This document shows positions 33,069 through 44,813 of a stretch of 64,000 bases of DNA, piece by piece. Source of the DNA: Amoebidium appalachense (taxonomy: Eukaryota; Ichthyosporea); NCBI GenBank assembly GCA_963693365.1, contig CAVNZM010000009.1:10230001-10294000 (forward strand), written 5' to 3'. The position numbers and the translations under genes are program-made. The notes beneath the pieces were generated by a model. That model was not told the DNA's origin and searched no databases. It saw only the letters and a program-made list of their open reading frames with translations. How positions within the stretch are numbered: the first letter of the stretch is position 1; every line of letters begins with the position of its first letter.

Positions 33069-34375
33069 ATGTGGCTGACATATTGGGTTGCTGCAGAGAA
33101 TTTCGATGGAAGAATCGAGAAGGAACTCGAAGACACTTTGGGTCGTGTGCTCGGCGAGTATCGCAGCTCGGGTGTGCAGGTGTGTGTGTATATGTGTGTG
33201 TGTGTGTACATGTGCGTGCGTATGTGCTCGTGTGTGTGCATGGAGGCATATACATGTTTGTGCTCACGCGTGTGCATGTACATGCATGTGTTTGTCAACA
33301 CACGAGTCCTATCCCATCCCCCATGTACGTGCCTGTTTGTTTACAAACCTCCCCCCCCCCCCCCCCCTTATTTTGAAAATATGATGTATTTCTGATGGCA
33401 CTCGTAAAGCGTGCTTGCGAAGTCTACTTCTGTTCTCCGCCGTGAATGTGTGCCTCATACTCTCATAACACATTCTGACTCTCTTCCCCCTCCCTACCCC
33501 CCCCCCCCCCCCCCCCCCAACGCCCCTCTCCGCCGCCCACCACCACCACCCACCCACCCGCCCGCCTACCCCCTACAGCTCGTGGACGTAGGGATACCCA
33601 AGGATGATGACGTATTCAGTGGGGTGCCTTTTGCCGAAATAAGGAAGGTCATGGACGGTGCACACAGGGCACTGGTAGCCCATGCCAACGGCCCACTCAT
33701 CTTCCTGAGGGTGGACTGCGCCGTCGACGGCGACTCTGGTGTGTGATTTTTATCTAATGGAATGGCATTATTTCGTGTTTGCTTGTTGCTGTGTTTTTGT
33801 TGGTTGTATTTTTCTGCCCCCACCCCTCCCCCCCCCCCCCCCCCCCCTCCCCCCCCCCCCCCTCACACCCCGTGTATGCGGACTTCGTACCGTGTTCCGC
33901 ATTCAAACCCCCCTCACACCCCCCAACAACCCACCCACCCACCCACCCACGTCCCCTGAAGAAGAAAAAAGAAAAAGAGTATAATGAACAACAGAAAGGA
34001 ATGGGGCAGGAAATCCCCCATGTTTCATATTTTACTTCGTGATTTACTATGGAGTGTTGGTTTGGTGTGCCTGTGTGTTTGTGGGTTGGAGTCGTGGTTG
34101 GAAAGGGGAGAAGGGGGGGGGGGGGGGGGGGGGGGGAGGGATGTCTGCCCAGCTTCAATACACTTTTGGTTTGGCTTGGGTTAATTAGCACGAGTAATGA
34201 AACGTGTCCATGTAAAATGTTTAGAATGTGTCTCTCCTGTCTAATGCTTCATCCTGATTGGCTGTTGGTCAGGCGAGGTGATGGTTGTCGAGGTAGAAGC
34301 CGGTCTTGACAGCGGCACTTTTCCGTTTTTGGTGTGTGTCTCTCCCCCTCTCCCCCTTAAACACACACACACACA

Positions 34376-34417
<42 letters not shown>

Positions 34418-34421
34418 AACA

Positions 34422-34455
<34 letters not shown>

Positions 34456-34547
34456 TCAAGAGCATTGACATCCAACAAGTCATTGCCAAGAAGGTGGCCA
34501 AGCGCTTTCTCGAATCCATCCAGTCAACTACCAGCCTCCCTCAATAG
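33069..34547 (+). pseudogene. ATP-grasp-like protein gene, copy 1, lacking exon b
   Basis: Exons recognised by pairing with copy 2: a 33069-33179 (…EYRSSGVQ, donor CAG|GTGTGT), c 33579-33738 ([18 protein letters not shown]…, donor G|GTGTGTG), d 34273-34331 ([16 protein letters not shown]…, donor TTG|GTGTGTG) and e 34455-34547 ([20 protein letters not shown]…, TAG). Phases agree at c-d (1) and d-e (0). Exon b of copy 2 (150 bp) is absent; the deletion ends lie in C-tracts near 33500. Because exon b is phase-0 on both sides, skipping it keeps the frame, so a protein 50 residues shorter could still be made, without the conserved-looking block [18 protein letters not shown]. Classing it as a pseudogene is therefore a judgement. 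Confidence 0.6.
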
Positions 34548-35689
34548 TCCCCCCTCCCCCCCCCCCCCCCCCCCCCCCCCCACCACCACCACCACCACCA
34601 CCACCACACACTCACCTACCCACACACACACACACATACCTCCCTCCCCCCTCCCCCCTCCCTCCACCCACTTATTGTAAGTCTTTGTCTCTCACATTGT
34701 ATGACATCAGATTTCCCCTCTCTTAGGCTGGATAGTCAAAATGCCGACCTTAAGTTTTCTCTATCTCTTTTCTCTGTCCTTTCAGTGTCTTTACATCAAA
34801 GCTTGCATTCTTGTTCTGTGTGAATTTTCTGGGCATTAGCGGTGGTCTGGCAATCCTATTGCCGCGATCTATTGCTTTTTATCAGCCCCCAATTTTTTAT
34901 TTTTTATTTTTTATTTTCCCTCCCCATAATGATACACGACTGATGCTGTTTAGTATAGCTGAATTTACTGTGCCTCGTATTTATTTAGCAACGCCCCCGA
35001 CGTGTCAGTTCTAAATGCAGTCTGGGAAGTCTTATAGGTCACTGTCATATACGTATATTGCAACAAGCTGTAAAACATAAAATAATATCAGTTCTTAGGA
35101 CGGCACCTTCTTGGATCACCAATAAATACCAAATCTCTTGTGCATATCCAGAACTCCCTCCCCCCCCCCCCCCCCCCCCCCCCTCCCTCCCCTACACCAC
35201 ACACACACATGCATGTGGCTCAGACAACTGAATATGTAAACTTGACCCCCCCCCCCCCCCCCCCCTCCCCTCCTCCTCCTCCCCCCCTCCTCTTTCTTCC
35301 TCGGGTACGTGCCCCATGCTGGTCAATTTGTTTTCTGCCATTGAATTTTTGTATGCGTCTTGTGATGTCTCTACATCCTCCCCCTCCCCCCTCCCTCAGC
35401 CCACCCAATCACCCACTGTCAGAAAATTAAATCCCAAACAATGCTCTGTTTCTTCATTATGTAATTTAGGACTGCTGTAGTACTGGTTGGATGCAAAACT
35501 TGTGGGGAACTTGCATTGCCGGCTGTGCTGGGAATTGGGATGAACGCATATGACCCGTTGTGTTTTCTGCTGTTGCATCTTTTCATTAATATATACATTC
35601 AGGTCACAATGTAACTGTGTGTGCTCATATGCATGGGGGGAGGGGGAGGAGAGGGGTAAGCGGGGAGAGGGGGCCCCTATCTAACAACT
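34548..35689. other. Non-coding interval in duplication Y, copy 1
   Basis: C-tract and (ACC)n after exon e, a good donor-like sequence TATTGTAAGTCTTT at about 34674-34687, and later acceptor-like pyrimidine tracts (CTCTCTTAG, CCTTTCAG near 34726 and 34785). A further 3' exon of the upstream gene is possible but unproven. C-tracts lie at 35160-35183 and 35247-35283. Confidence 0.5.
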
Positions 35690-36495
35690 GTCGTAAACCT
35701 GGGCCTGTAACGCTCTCGATATATGGTATGGTCCCAATAGCTGCTAGAGTATCCCATCTCGCGCTGAAATTCAATAAGCACATAAGCCGCTCAAAGAAGT
35801 ATTGCCCACCCACCCTCTCTTCTCTATCCGACCTGTCCCCTCCTCACCTCTCCCCTCTTTCCTTCCCTCTCTCTCTCCTTCTCCCCCGGGCACAAATACA
35901 AATAAACCCCGCAAAAGTGTGTGTGTGACTTTGGACTGCCACTTACTTATTAAACATGTACACAATCACAAGATAATCACGCAATTTAACAAATGGAAAA
36001 AGATACCACACGACACTAGACCCGATGAAAACAGACACCTTGCAATTGAAAAACTAAGCCTTGTGTCTCGTTTTATATGTAATGACCGCCTCAACCATAT
36101 TGCCAAATATGGCACTCGCAAATGCATAACACCTAAATACATATTACCTTCCTGTAGAACTGGTCTTTCTCTAGCTGATGGTATTATTGATCAATTAAAC
36201 CACGCTTTTACTGTACACGTGCTATACAGTGGAGATCTAATAAGTATAAGGTGGCATCGTTTGCATGCCCAAACAACACACACACACACCAGTTTAAACG
36301 GTCATGTATCGCCAAATGTAGTTTGATAGACCACATAATACCGCAACACACACACGTCACATTCACAACAGACACCCAGAAAGATAGCCTACCTGTAAAT
36401 TACAACATCCTTGATTTTATACTAAACACGCGTAACTACGACCTGTTTATTAGATGTATTGATTGGCTTGAGAAACACATCACTACAAAATTCTA

Positions 36496-36496
<1 letters not shown>
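35690..36496 (+). pseudogene. Relic of the non-LTR element C-terminus
   Basis: Aligns by eye with 12870-13697: RVSHLALKFNKHISR against RVHELALKFHEHITR, then THPLFSI and a Pro/Ser-rich block, IIDQL…, a Cys/His cluster (CPNNTHTHQFKRSCIAKC against CNMCGG…CISINKC), and ILDFILNTRNYDLFIRCIDWLEK against ILDHLIYAAQYDIVIRCLNFLSE. Frame changes occur near 35800 and 36240. It ends TTC-TAG at 36494-36496, followed by a CA repeat and a C/A homopolymer block. Confidence 0.7.
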
Positions 36497-36527
<31 letters not shown>

Positions 36528-36556
36528 CCAGCTGATACCGAGTGTCCCAGGGGAGC

Positions 36557-36558
<2 letters not shown>

Positions 36559-36587
<29 letters not shown>

Positions 36588-36588
36588 C

Positions 36589-36624
<36 letters not shown>

Positions 36625-36652
36625 TGACGCGGAACCCCAACTAATTGGTTTT
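36559..36652 (+). repeat. C-tract/A-tract block with GGAACCCCAACTAATT tail
   Basis: About 28 C, then CAACC, about 30 A, then CTTGACGCGGAACCCCAACTAATT. A related tail, TTGACGGGGAACCCCAACTAATT, follows the C/A block at 57210-57282, and a weaker one (CTGGGAACCCCAGCTG) is at 46947-46962. Confidence 0.7.
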
Positions 36653-36689
36653 TCTTAGTCTTTAGTAGAGAAAGAAAACCCTGATTGAT

Positions 36690-36955
36690 ATCATATCACC
36701 CGACATCTATGTACGTGATCTTGATATACCGCTGAGGGGATATTCCGAACTATAACCCCCCCATACCTGAGACCGGTTTCTCTTTGCCTCGAGTAAACAG
36801 CGTACACCCCCACCCTGAGGCCTGATATATAGTCATCACCCGACATCTATGTACGTAATCTTGATATACCGCTGAAGGGATATTCCGAGCAAAAACCCCC
36901 CATGCCTGAGACTGGTCTCTCTTTGCCTCGAGTAAACAGCGTAAACCCCATACCA
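36690..36955 (+). repeat. Tandem pair of a 145-bp dispersed repeat
   Basis: Two units share the phrases CACCCGACATCTATGTACGT, CTTGATATACCGCTGA and TTTGCCTCGAGTAAACAGCG. A diverged third copy lies at 47885-47975 (ACCCGACCACCATGTACCTG…GAGGTGATATACCGAGCAAA). No coding sense seen. Confidence 0.8.
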
Positions 36956-37828
36956 CTTCGGGAACGGCTAGTGGAGAAGTCTTGCATGATAGAAGAAAAA
37001 AGAAAAAGAAGAAGCACTCTGCACACCCAGGGGGAGATTGTTTATGACATGTACACCACGGGTGGCTGTCAGCTCCACACCTCTGCAGTGATGAAGGGAA
37101 CACACTCGCACACTCACTTTCTTTTGTCTCTCTAGGCCCACTCCCATCTCTTCTTCCCGGCTCTCGATCCTTCTCCCTCCTCTCGTTGTCAATAATTAGT
37201 CGAGCAACCTGTCTAACTTTCGAACGACTTCCTTTTTGGTGCATTTATAAACAGGGTAACGCCTTCTTATTTACTTCGGGCCCCACACAGAGTAGGTGTC
37301 TCTAATTGCTGTGCCTGCCTCTCGTGAGCAGGTATGTTTGTGCGCTTCTACGTGTGTGCTCTCGTGTGACACGGTTTTTGTGCGCGACAGACTGTCTGTA
37401 CGGTTTGCGTGTGTGTGTACCTGGCGAGGGATACGTGTGTGTACGGTTCGTGTGCCTGTCTGTGTGCACGTGTCGTTTGTCTGTATATGCAATCACGATA
37501 AGTGCAGAGCACTAATTCTACGTGCATGTGTGCATTCCTGGGTCTAGCAGACACTATAGCTCATCCACTCGTAAAAACTGAGCCTAGCTCTCGCTAATAG
37601 CCTGCCTTGCGTAAGTGTTGCATTCCAATCAGATTCTCAGCTTCAACCTGACTGCTCTTCCGTGAGAGTTTATCTGTGTGTTTGGGCTGTGCGGCAAAAC
37701 CAATTGTGTAGGTGGGGTACCGAAAGTCAATTGCTATAATCGTTCTGATAGTTGTGGTGTTTTTGGTAACAAGGTACCTGTGCTTGTCTGTGTGCACCTT
37801 CAAGCCCCCCCCCCCCCCCCCCCCCCCC
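36956..37828. other. Interval without a supported gene
   Basis: No convincing exons. It contains a G/T-rich tract at 37310-37500 and a C-tract (37805-37828) that borders the 453-bp array. Confidence 0.5.
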
Positions 37829-40398
37829 ACATACATCTTCACCGTTTTGCTCACCTTGCTTGCATAAGCAACCCTGCTCGTCTTTGATCAAGACGGGTTG
37901 ACCCACCCAAGTTCAGTTGATGCTGCTGTCTGAGTTGGAGCGTCGTATATACGCGGGCTAAGGGGTCGAAACTCAGACGCAATTGATGACTTGGGCCCTC
38001 CCTGAGGATGGGCTCTGCTTATGACGCATACTGTGCGCATGGCTGATGCTGCATACTTGAATGTTTGCCTTTGCATGTGTCCTGCACCATGCTTCTCATC
38101 GTGTATGCGTACTTCGTACTGTGTTCCGCATTCAAAACCCCCCCTGTCTTCTTTCAGAGGTGTCCTTTCAGGACAGACCACTGTGTGGAGACATCTTTAC
38201 TTCCATGCAACCGGGCATGGTTGCTCTGTGTCGTGCATCTGTAAGCACATACGCGTTTGTCGCTGCACTGCATTAGTTTGCACATACATCTTCACCGTTT
38301 TGCTCACCTTGCTTGCATAAGCAACCCTGCTCGTCTTTGATCAAGACGGGTTGACCCACCCAAGTTCAGTTGATGCTGCTGTCTGAGTTGGAGCGTCGTA
38401 TATACGCGGGCTAAGGGGTCGAAACTCAGACGCAATTGATGACTTGGGCCCTCCCTGAGGATGGGCTCTGCTTATGACGCATACTGTGCGCATGGCTGAT
38501 GCTGCATACTTGAATGTTTGCCTTTGCATGTGTCCTGCACCATGCTTCTCATCGTGTATGCGTACTTCGTACTGTGTTCCGCATTCAAAACCCCCCCTGT
38601 CTTCTTTCAGAGGTGTCCTTTCAGGACAGACCACTGTGTGGAGACATCTTTACTTCCATGCAACCGGGCATGGTTGCTCTGTGTCGTGCATCTGTAAGCA
38701 CATACGCGTTTGTCGCTGCACTGCATTAGTTTGCACATACATCTTCACCGTTTTGCTCACCTTGCTTGCATAAGCAACCCTGCTCGTCTTTGATCAAGAC
38801 GGGTTGACCCACCCAAGTTCAGTTGATGCTGCTGTCTGAGTTGGAGCGTCGTATATACGCGGGCTAAGGGGTCGAAACTCAGACGCAATTGATGACTTGG
38901 GCCCTCCCTGAGGATGGGCTCTGCTTATGACGCATACTGTGCGCATGGCTGATGCTGCATACTTGAATGTTTGCCTTTGCATGTGTCCTGCACCATGCTT
39001 CTCATCGTGTATGCGTACTTCGTACTGTGTTCCGCATTCAAAACCCCCCCTGTCTTCTTTCAGAGGTGTCCTTTCAGGACAGACCACTGTGTGGAGACAT
39101 CTTTACTTCCATGCAACCGGGCATGGTTGCTCTGTGTCGTGCATCTGTAAGCACATACGCGTTTGTCGCTGCACTGCATTAGTTTGCACATACATCTTCA
39201 CCGTTTTGCTCACCTTGCTTGCATAAGCAACCCTGCTCGTCTTTGATCAAGACGGGTTGACCCACCCAAGTTCAGTTGATGCTGCTGTCTGAGTTGGAGC
39301 GTCGTATATACGCGGGCTAAGGGGTCGAAACTCAGACGCAATTGATGACTTGGGCCCTCCCTGAGGATGGGCTCTGCTTATGACGCATACTGTGCGCATG
39401 GCTGATGCTGCATACTTGAATGTTTGCCTTTGCATGTGTCCTGCACCATGCTTCTCATCGTGTATGCGTACTTCGTACTGTGTTCCGCATTCAAAACCCC
39501 CCCTGTCTTCTTTCAGAGGTGTCCTTTCAGGACAGACCACTGTGTGGAGACATCTTTACTTCCATGCAACCGGGCATGGTTGCTCTGTGTCGTGCATCTG
39601 TAAGCACATACGCGTTTGTCGCTGCACTGCATTAGTTTGCACATACATCTTCACCGTTTTGCTCACCTTGCTTGCATAAGCAACCCTGCTCGTCTTTGAT
39701 CAAGACGGGTTGACCCACCCAAGTTCAGTTGATGCTGCTGTCTGAGTTGGAGCGTCGTATATACGCGGGCTAAGGGGTCGAAACTCAGACGCAATTGATG
39801 ACTTGGGCCCTCCCTGAGGATGGGCTCTGCTTATGACGCATACTGTGCGCATGGCTGATGCTGCATACTTGAATGTTTGCCTTTGCATGTGTCCTGCACC
39901 ATGCTTCTCATCGTGTATGCGTACTTCGTACTGTGTTCCGCATTCAAAACCCCCCTGTCTTCTTTCAGAGGTGTCCTTTCAGGACAGACCACTGTGTGGA
40001 GACATCTTTACTTCCATGCAACCGGGCATGGTTGCTCTGTGTCGTGCATCTGTAAGCACATACGCGTTTGTCGCTGCACTGCATTAGTTTGCACATACAT
40101 CTTCACCGTTTTGCTCACCTTGCTTGCATAAGCAACCCTGCTCGTCTTTGATCAAGACGGGTTGACCCACCCAAGTTCAGTTGATGCTGCTGTCTGAGTT
40201 GGAGCGTCGTATATACGCGGGCTAAGGGGTCGAAACTCAGACGCAATTGATGACTTGGGCCCTCCCTGAGGATGGGCTCTGCTTATGACGCATACTGTGC
40301 GCATGGCTGATGCTGCATACTTGAATGTTTGCCTTTGCATGTGTCCTGCACCATGCTTCTCATCGTGTATGCGTACTTCGTACTGTGTTCCGCATTCA
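37829..40398 (+). repeat. 453-bp tandem array, five full units plus a partial sixth
   Basis: Units start at 37829, 38282, 38735, 39188, 39641 (452 bp) and 40093 (partial, to 40398), each beginning ACATACATCTTCACCG. Units are nearly identical, so the expansion is recent. Both ends of the array are C-tracts (37805-37828 and 40399-40417). Each unit contains two adjacent perfect hairpins (TTGCTT-GCAT-AAGCAA and CGTCTT-TGATC-AAGACG) and one exon-like block. The phrase CGTGTATGCGTACTTCGTAC…TTCCGCATTCAAA also occurs in the intron after exon c of the ATP-grasp-like genes (33871, 54104), so the array probably grew from a related gene. Confidence 0.93.
38158..40051 (+). other. Five identical exon-like blocks, one per 453-bp unit
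   Basis: In each unit a block lies between a pyrimidine tract ending TTCTTTCAG and a donor GTAAGC: 38158-38240, 38611-38693, 39064-39146, 39517-39599 and 39969-40051. From the first acceptor the block is 83 bp. A second acceptor 14 bp further in (TCCTTTCAG|GAC) gives 69 bp, exactly 23 codons, beginning DRPLCGDIFTSMQPGM and ending ALCRAS. With the second acceptor each copy would add 23 residues in frame; with the first it would shift the frame. The parent gene is not identified. Confidence 0.4.
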
Positions 40399-41095
40399 AA
40401 CCCCCCCCCCCCCCCCCCTGTCCCTCCCTCTTTCAAGGGCCCCCACGCCTCCTCTTCCAAACCTTCTGCTTTTTGACGCAAGGACAAAGTCTTCATAAAA
40501 ATTTTATGTGGCGAATAAGCACATTACCAACAAGTATGTGTTTTTCTTTCCCCCAACGTAGCTGCCTCTGTGCCTTTCCTACCTTGGACTGTATGACCCA
40601 GCATAACCCCTCTTTCGCCCCTCCTCCCCCCACCCCTCCCCCCTCCCTCCCCCTGGTCGTTGCCCTCGCTTCCTCCCCTCTCCCTGGTCACCTATGCACG
40701 TGCCTGTTGCGTAAAGGGCTTGATGTTACCGTCCATGCATATGTATGCATAGTTGTGTGTGCTAGCTCAGACAACCCCCTTCCCTTCTCCCCCTGCGCAT
40801 ACACAAAAACACACACACAATCACCCCACTCTGCGCGCCACACACTGTTTCGAAAATTCAAAAAGATCCACAGATACACACTGACCCGTGTCTCCCCCCC
40901 CTTCCCCCCTCCCGACCCCACCACCACCCCCGCCACCAACACCCCCCCCCCCCCCCCCCCCCCCCCCCCCTTTCCCCCCTTCCACACACACACACACGCA
41001 CACGCACACGCATACACACGCCCAAGCACACGCACACACACGCACGCACGCACACGCACTGGCACACACGTACACACACACACATGCACACACAT

Positions 41096-41159
<64 letters not shown>
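40399..41159. other. Interval with CA-rich repeats, no supported gene
   Basis: Unique sequence at 40420-40860 includes a possible acceptor (CCCCCAACGTAG at about 40550-40561) but no clear exon. It is followed by C-tracts and CA/CG-rich repeats up to 41159. Confidence 0.5.
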
Positions 41160-41160
<1 letters not shown>

Positions 41161-41489
41161 CACCATGGCTGGACGGTGGGCACAGGCTGGTGGGTGGCTC
41201 TGCCGAGGGCTGCCTTCCCGTCTGAACAAAATACTGCCCCCAGCAGCAACGGTGCCGCCCCCCACCTCCTCTTTCCCCCCAGTGCCCCCTTGCCACTTTG
41301 TGTTTGTGAGGGAGGAAGGCAAGACGAAGACAAGTGAAACCCGTATACACATTATCATCACGCACACGTACACACACACAAACACAAACACGCGCACACA
41401 AACAGACCCCCCCCCCCCAAAAAAAAAAAAAAAAAAAAAAAAAACACCCTCCCACCCCCACTACCACCGCCCATCCACCCATCCACACA

Positions 41490-41588
<99 letters not shown>

Positions 41589-41594
41589 GCACAA

Positions 41595-41681
<87 letters not shown>

Positions 41682-41683
41682 AG

Positions 41684-41722
<39 letters not shown>

Positions 41723-42005
41723 ACACAGGGACGGAGGCAGGGAGGGAGGCAGGAAAGGAGGGAGGGAGGCAGGAAAGGAGGGAGGGAGGGAGGGAGGGAG
41801 GGAGGGAGAGAAATACATGATTACGATTCAAGCACGCACTGCTCTACTCGTCTCACCTTGCTCTGTCTCCAGGCCTGTTTCGGTGGGTCCTTCACCCATG
41901 CACACACCCGTGTGGCTGCCGGAGCTATTTTTAGGCGCCCATTGGACCGTACTGCCGTGGCCACAACCACACAGCGCCACATGCACTCCCTGAACACACA
42001 CACAG
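41160..42005 (+). CDS. Candidate exons upstream of the AP2 gene
   Basis: Two blocks look like exons bounded by repeat-derived splice sites. The first starts after (CA)nCAG at 41160 and opens ATG 41165, [20 protein letters not shown], which resembles an organelle transit peptide; its donor is unclear (about 41330-41345). The second, 41873-42005, follows CTCTGTCTCCAG, reads [20 protein letters not shown] and ends at CAG|GTGCCC. Between them lie C/A homopolymers, (CA)n and (GA)n (41487-41810). Product unknown; whether they belong to the AP2 gene downstream is not shown. Confidence 0.25.
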
Positions 42006-42094
42006 GTGCCCTGTCTATTCATGCGCACTAATGTGCACGCACACACGCGCGCGCGCACACACACACACACGCACGCACACAGACACACACACCT

Positions 42095-42235
<141 letters not shown>

Positions 42236-42355
42236 TTCAAACACAGGGCAGGGAGATGCCCAAGCATTCCCTCATTCGTTCGGGTAAACAATTACAGTTG
42301 TTTGGGCACAAGCACACAAAACACATAAAGAATACTTACGCGTGCACACGCATAC

Positions 42356-42386
<31 letters not shown>

Positions 42387-42456
42387 ACACACACACACAC
42401 AAGCATACAAAACACATAAAGGATACTTATGTACGCACACATACACACAACGCGCA

Positions 42457-42493
<37 letters not shown>

Positions 42494-42584
42494 TGAAACG
42501 AACCACAAGTGCGCTACAACTTATACAGTCATCCCCCTCACCCTGCTCCCCCCTCCCCCCACCCCCCTTGCCCCACCCGCCTAG

Positions 42585-42758
42585 GTCAGATGCCACCAAA
42601 CATAAACATAGTCCTGCTCTGGCCATTCCCGCTTACACTCTTTCTCGCAGACTGCCTAACCAATCATATGCGGTTATCCGGCCCCATCATCCAATCGTTG
42701 TCCTTATCCGCACTTGCCCACCGAAACACCGCTGCTTTCAAAAAGGTATGCATGCAGA

Positions 42759-42789
<31 letters not shown>

Positions 42790-44325
42790 GTCCCTCCCCA
42801 ACTACCACCGCCACCACCACCCGAACCCGTCCACCACACCCACTCACTCATCTTTATTTTAAACACATGAATTGCACTTGGCAATAGGTACTGCACTTGT
42901 TTTTTGCTGATGAAGCACATTATATGAGTACCACACACACTGGCACCTATGTAGACACATCAGGTGTTTGTCTACTCCCGCCTTCTTCCGTCATAACTAT
43001 GTACTTCGCGCTCTTTATTGCATTCTTACCCCCCCCCCCCCCCCCCCCCGGGCGCCCGCTTTCACAAACACACACTGAATAATAACTTTATTGAGATATG
43101 TGTGCATGCACACATATGCCAACACAAACACACATGCACACACACATGCAGAAGTGCACCAGGCTAATCGTACAGACACATTTAAACACCCTCATTCAAA
43201 ACCACAAGCAAACACACTGAGGCCCTACCACGGATGGACAAGACACACACACACACACGTCTCCTGACACAACATATGTACACACACACACACACACACA
43301 CACTGCATGCTTTGCTGACGGTGTGGCTGCAGGCCAACCCTGTGGCTGCGGTGAGTCCACTGCCCACACGGCAGCTGCAGCCCACCAGGTCAGTGGCCAC
43401 ACACCCTCAAAGCACAGACAAGAAGTCCAGATTTAGGGATGTGTGTTGGCATAAACGATATTCCAAATGGATGTCGACCGTTGCTTCTATCCAGTTCCAT
43501 GTTGGATATTTCGACTGTCAGTTTTCTGCTGCACGGCACACCGACACAGCCATCCGCTACCTCGTGCAATGCAAAGTGCTGGATGAGAAATACCTGGCAA
43601 GGACCAACGTCAGCCTGGGCTTGTTGGAGCAATTTGTGCCCACGGCGGAGGAGACGGAGAGGGTGGTGAGTCGGTGGAGAGAAAAGTTGAAGAGAGAAAG
43701 GTCCTCTGTGTTTCGGGGTGTATCTAGAGACAACCAAGCTAGTCGATCCGGGCGCTTAAAGGTGTGGAAAGCAACGTTTACGGATGAGTTTGGCAAAACG
43801 CGCAACATTGGTAATTTTTCTACTGAAGTTGAGGCGGCATGTGCTGTGGATGTTTCTGTGAGAGCCTTAAAGTTGCCGAAGGCGGAGAAGATCAGAAGAA
43901 TTAATTTCTACAGGGGAAACGATTATTTGAAGGAGGGTCAGGCACGAAGAGGTGGCTGCATAGGGGTGAGAAAGTTTCTGAGTTGCGTATCGAAACCATG
44001 GTGTACGTATGCTCAGGTCAGAATTTCAACAGCTATTGGAAACACCATTCCCCCTACTAGTAGAAATAGCCTAAACGTACTGAACTATAGAACAGCTATC
44101 GGGTGCTATGCAACCAAACTTGAGGCAGTGGAAGCATACGACCGGTTTGTGCTGGACCAATGGGCACAGCAGGACGAACCATGGGGCCCTCTACCCCCCA
44201 CAAATTTAAGCCCCATCAAATATGGTTATAGACTTATAACCCCACCCACCATACTACCTGTAAGGAACACCGAGGCTGAAAACACACCCAAAAGGAGAGG
44301 TCGTCCACGTAAGAACACCCAGTGA
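42585..44325 (+). CDS. Triple-AP2 DNA-binding protein with AT-hook
   Basis: The main exon is 43333-44325 (acceptor GTGGCTGCAG, stop TGA), about 330 codons; the same frame is open upstream to ATG 43234 through a CA repeat. It contains three AP2-type DNA-binding repeats, counted from 43234: residues about 64-112 (SRFRDVCWHKRYSKW … GYFDCQFSAA), 158-212 (SVFRGVSRD … WKATFTDEFGKTRNIGNFST), and 240-305 (GCIGVRKFL … TAIGCYATKLEAVEAYD). The C-terminus ends in KRRGRPRKNTQ, an AT-hook that binds the minor groove of AT-rich DNA. The middle repeat is best conserved. A possible preceding exon, 42585-42745 (donor AAG|GTATGC), joins in phase. The product is likely a nuclear transcription factor or chromatin protein. 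Confidence 0.75.
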
Positions 44326-44429
44326 CACCCACCCATAATTCCCACCTAATTATTCTACCCCCCAATCTGAAATTTGACCCGCACAGATACTGTAATATAT
44401 ATATATATCTTTTGCAAGGTCTTAGTCCA

Positions 44430-44728
44430 ATTTCAATGGCGTGGTAATCGGTTCCTGATGTTTCCTAGACGGTGGTGCCCTAGTGGGTCACACCCTTGGT
44501 GCCGTAGCTGTGTGGGCCAATGTATTGTTTCCCTTCATTCCATTAGCCACACCGTCCTCCTTTTCTTCCACACTCCTCGCCCACCTATCCATTTCTCGTC
44601 AACCTGCACAACACTTTACCGTCATTGACTTCCTTAACACGGGTGATTTTCTCACTGCCCAACTTTGTTTCCAATACCTGCGCGCTCACATCACACACGT
44701 AATACAACCACCCTCCCAACCTGGTTAA
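44430..44728 (+). pseudogene. Second relic of the non-LTR element C-terminus
   Basis: Two frames together resemble the end of the 12870-13697 protein: WRGNRFLMFPRRW…CRSCVGQC against WRCNRFLVSPARMCNMCGG, then VIDFLNTGDFLTAQLCFQYL against ILDHLIYAAQYDIVIRCLNFL. It ends GGT-TAA at 44726-44728 and is followed by a T-tract (about 44781-44812). It lies 100 bp after the AP2 gene. Confidence 0.6.
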
Positions 44729-44777
44729 TTAGCTCCTATTCTTTCTCCCTTTCTTTCTTTCTCTCTTCCTTTCCCTT

Positions 44778-44813
<36 letters not shown>

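Larger units (their letters stand above)
32823..36253. repeat. Segmental duplication Y, copy 1
   Basis: Matches 52086-57209 from AACCCCTACCTCGAACAG to AATAAGTATAAGGT. Copy 1 is shorter mainly because an exon-containing block (copy 2, about 52790-53750) and CA-rich intron sequence are missing. The remaining sequence is close to identical, with scattered substitutions. Confidence 0.92.

Noticed and set aside
37829-40398. Tandem direct repeats, possible CRISPR array
   Set aside because: Units are 453 bp with no short repeat/variable spacer pattern, and the DNA is eukaryotic; it is a satellite-like array.
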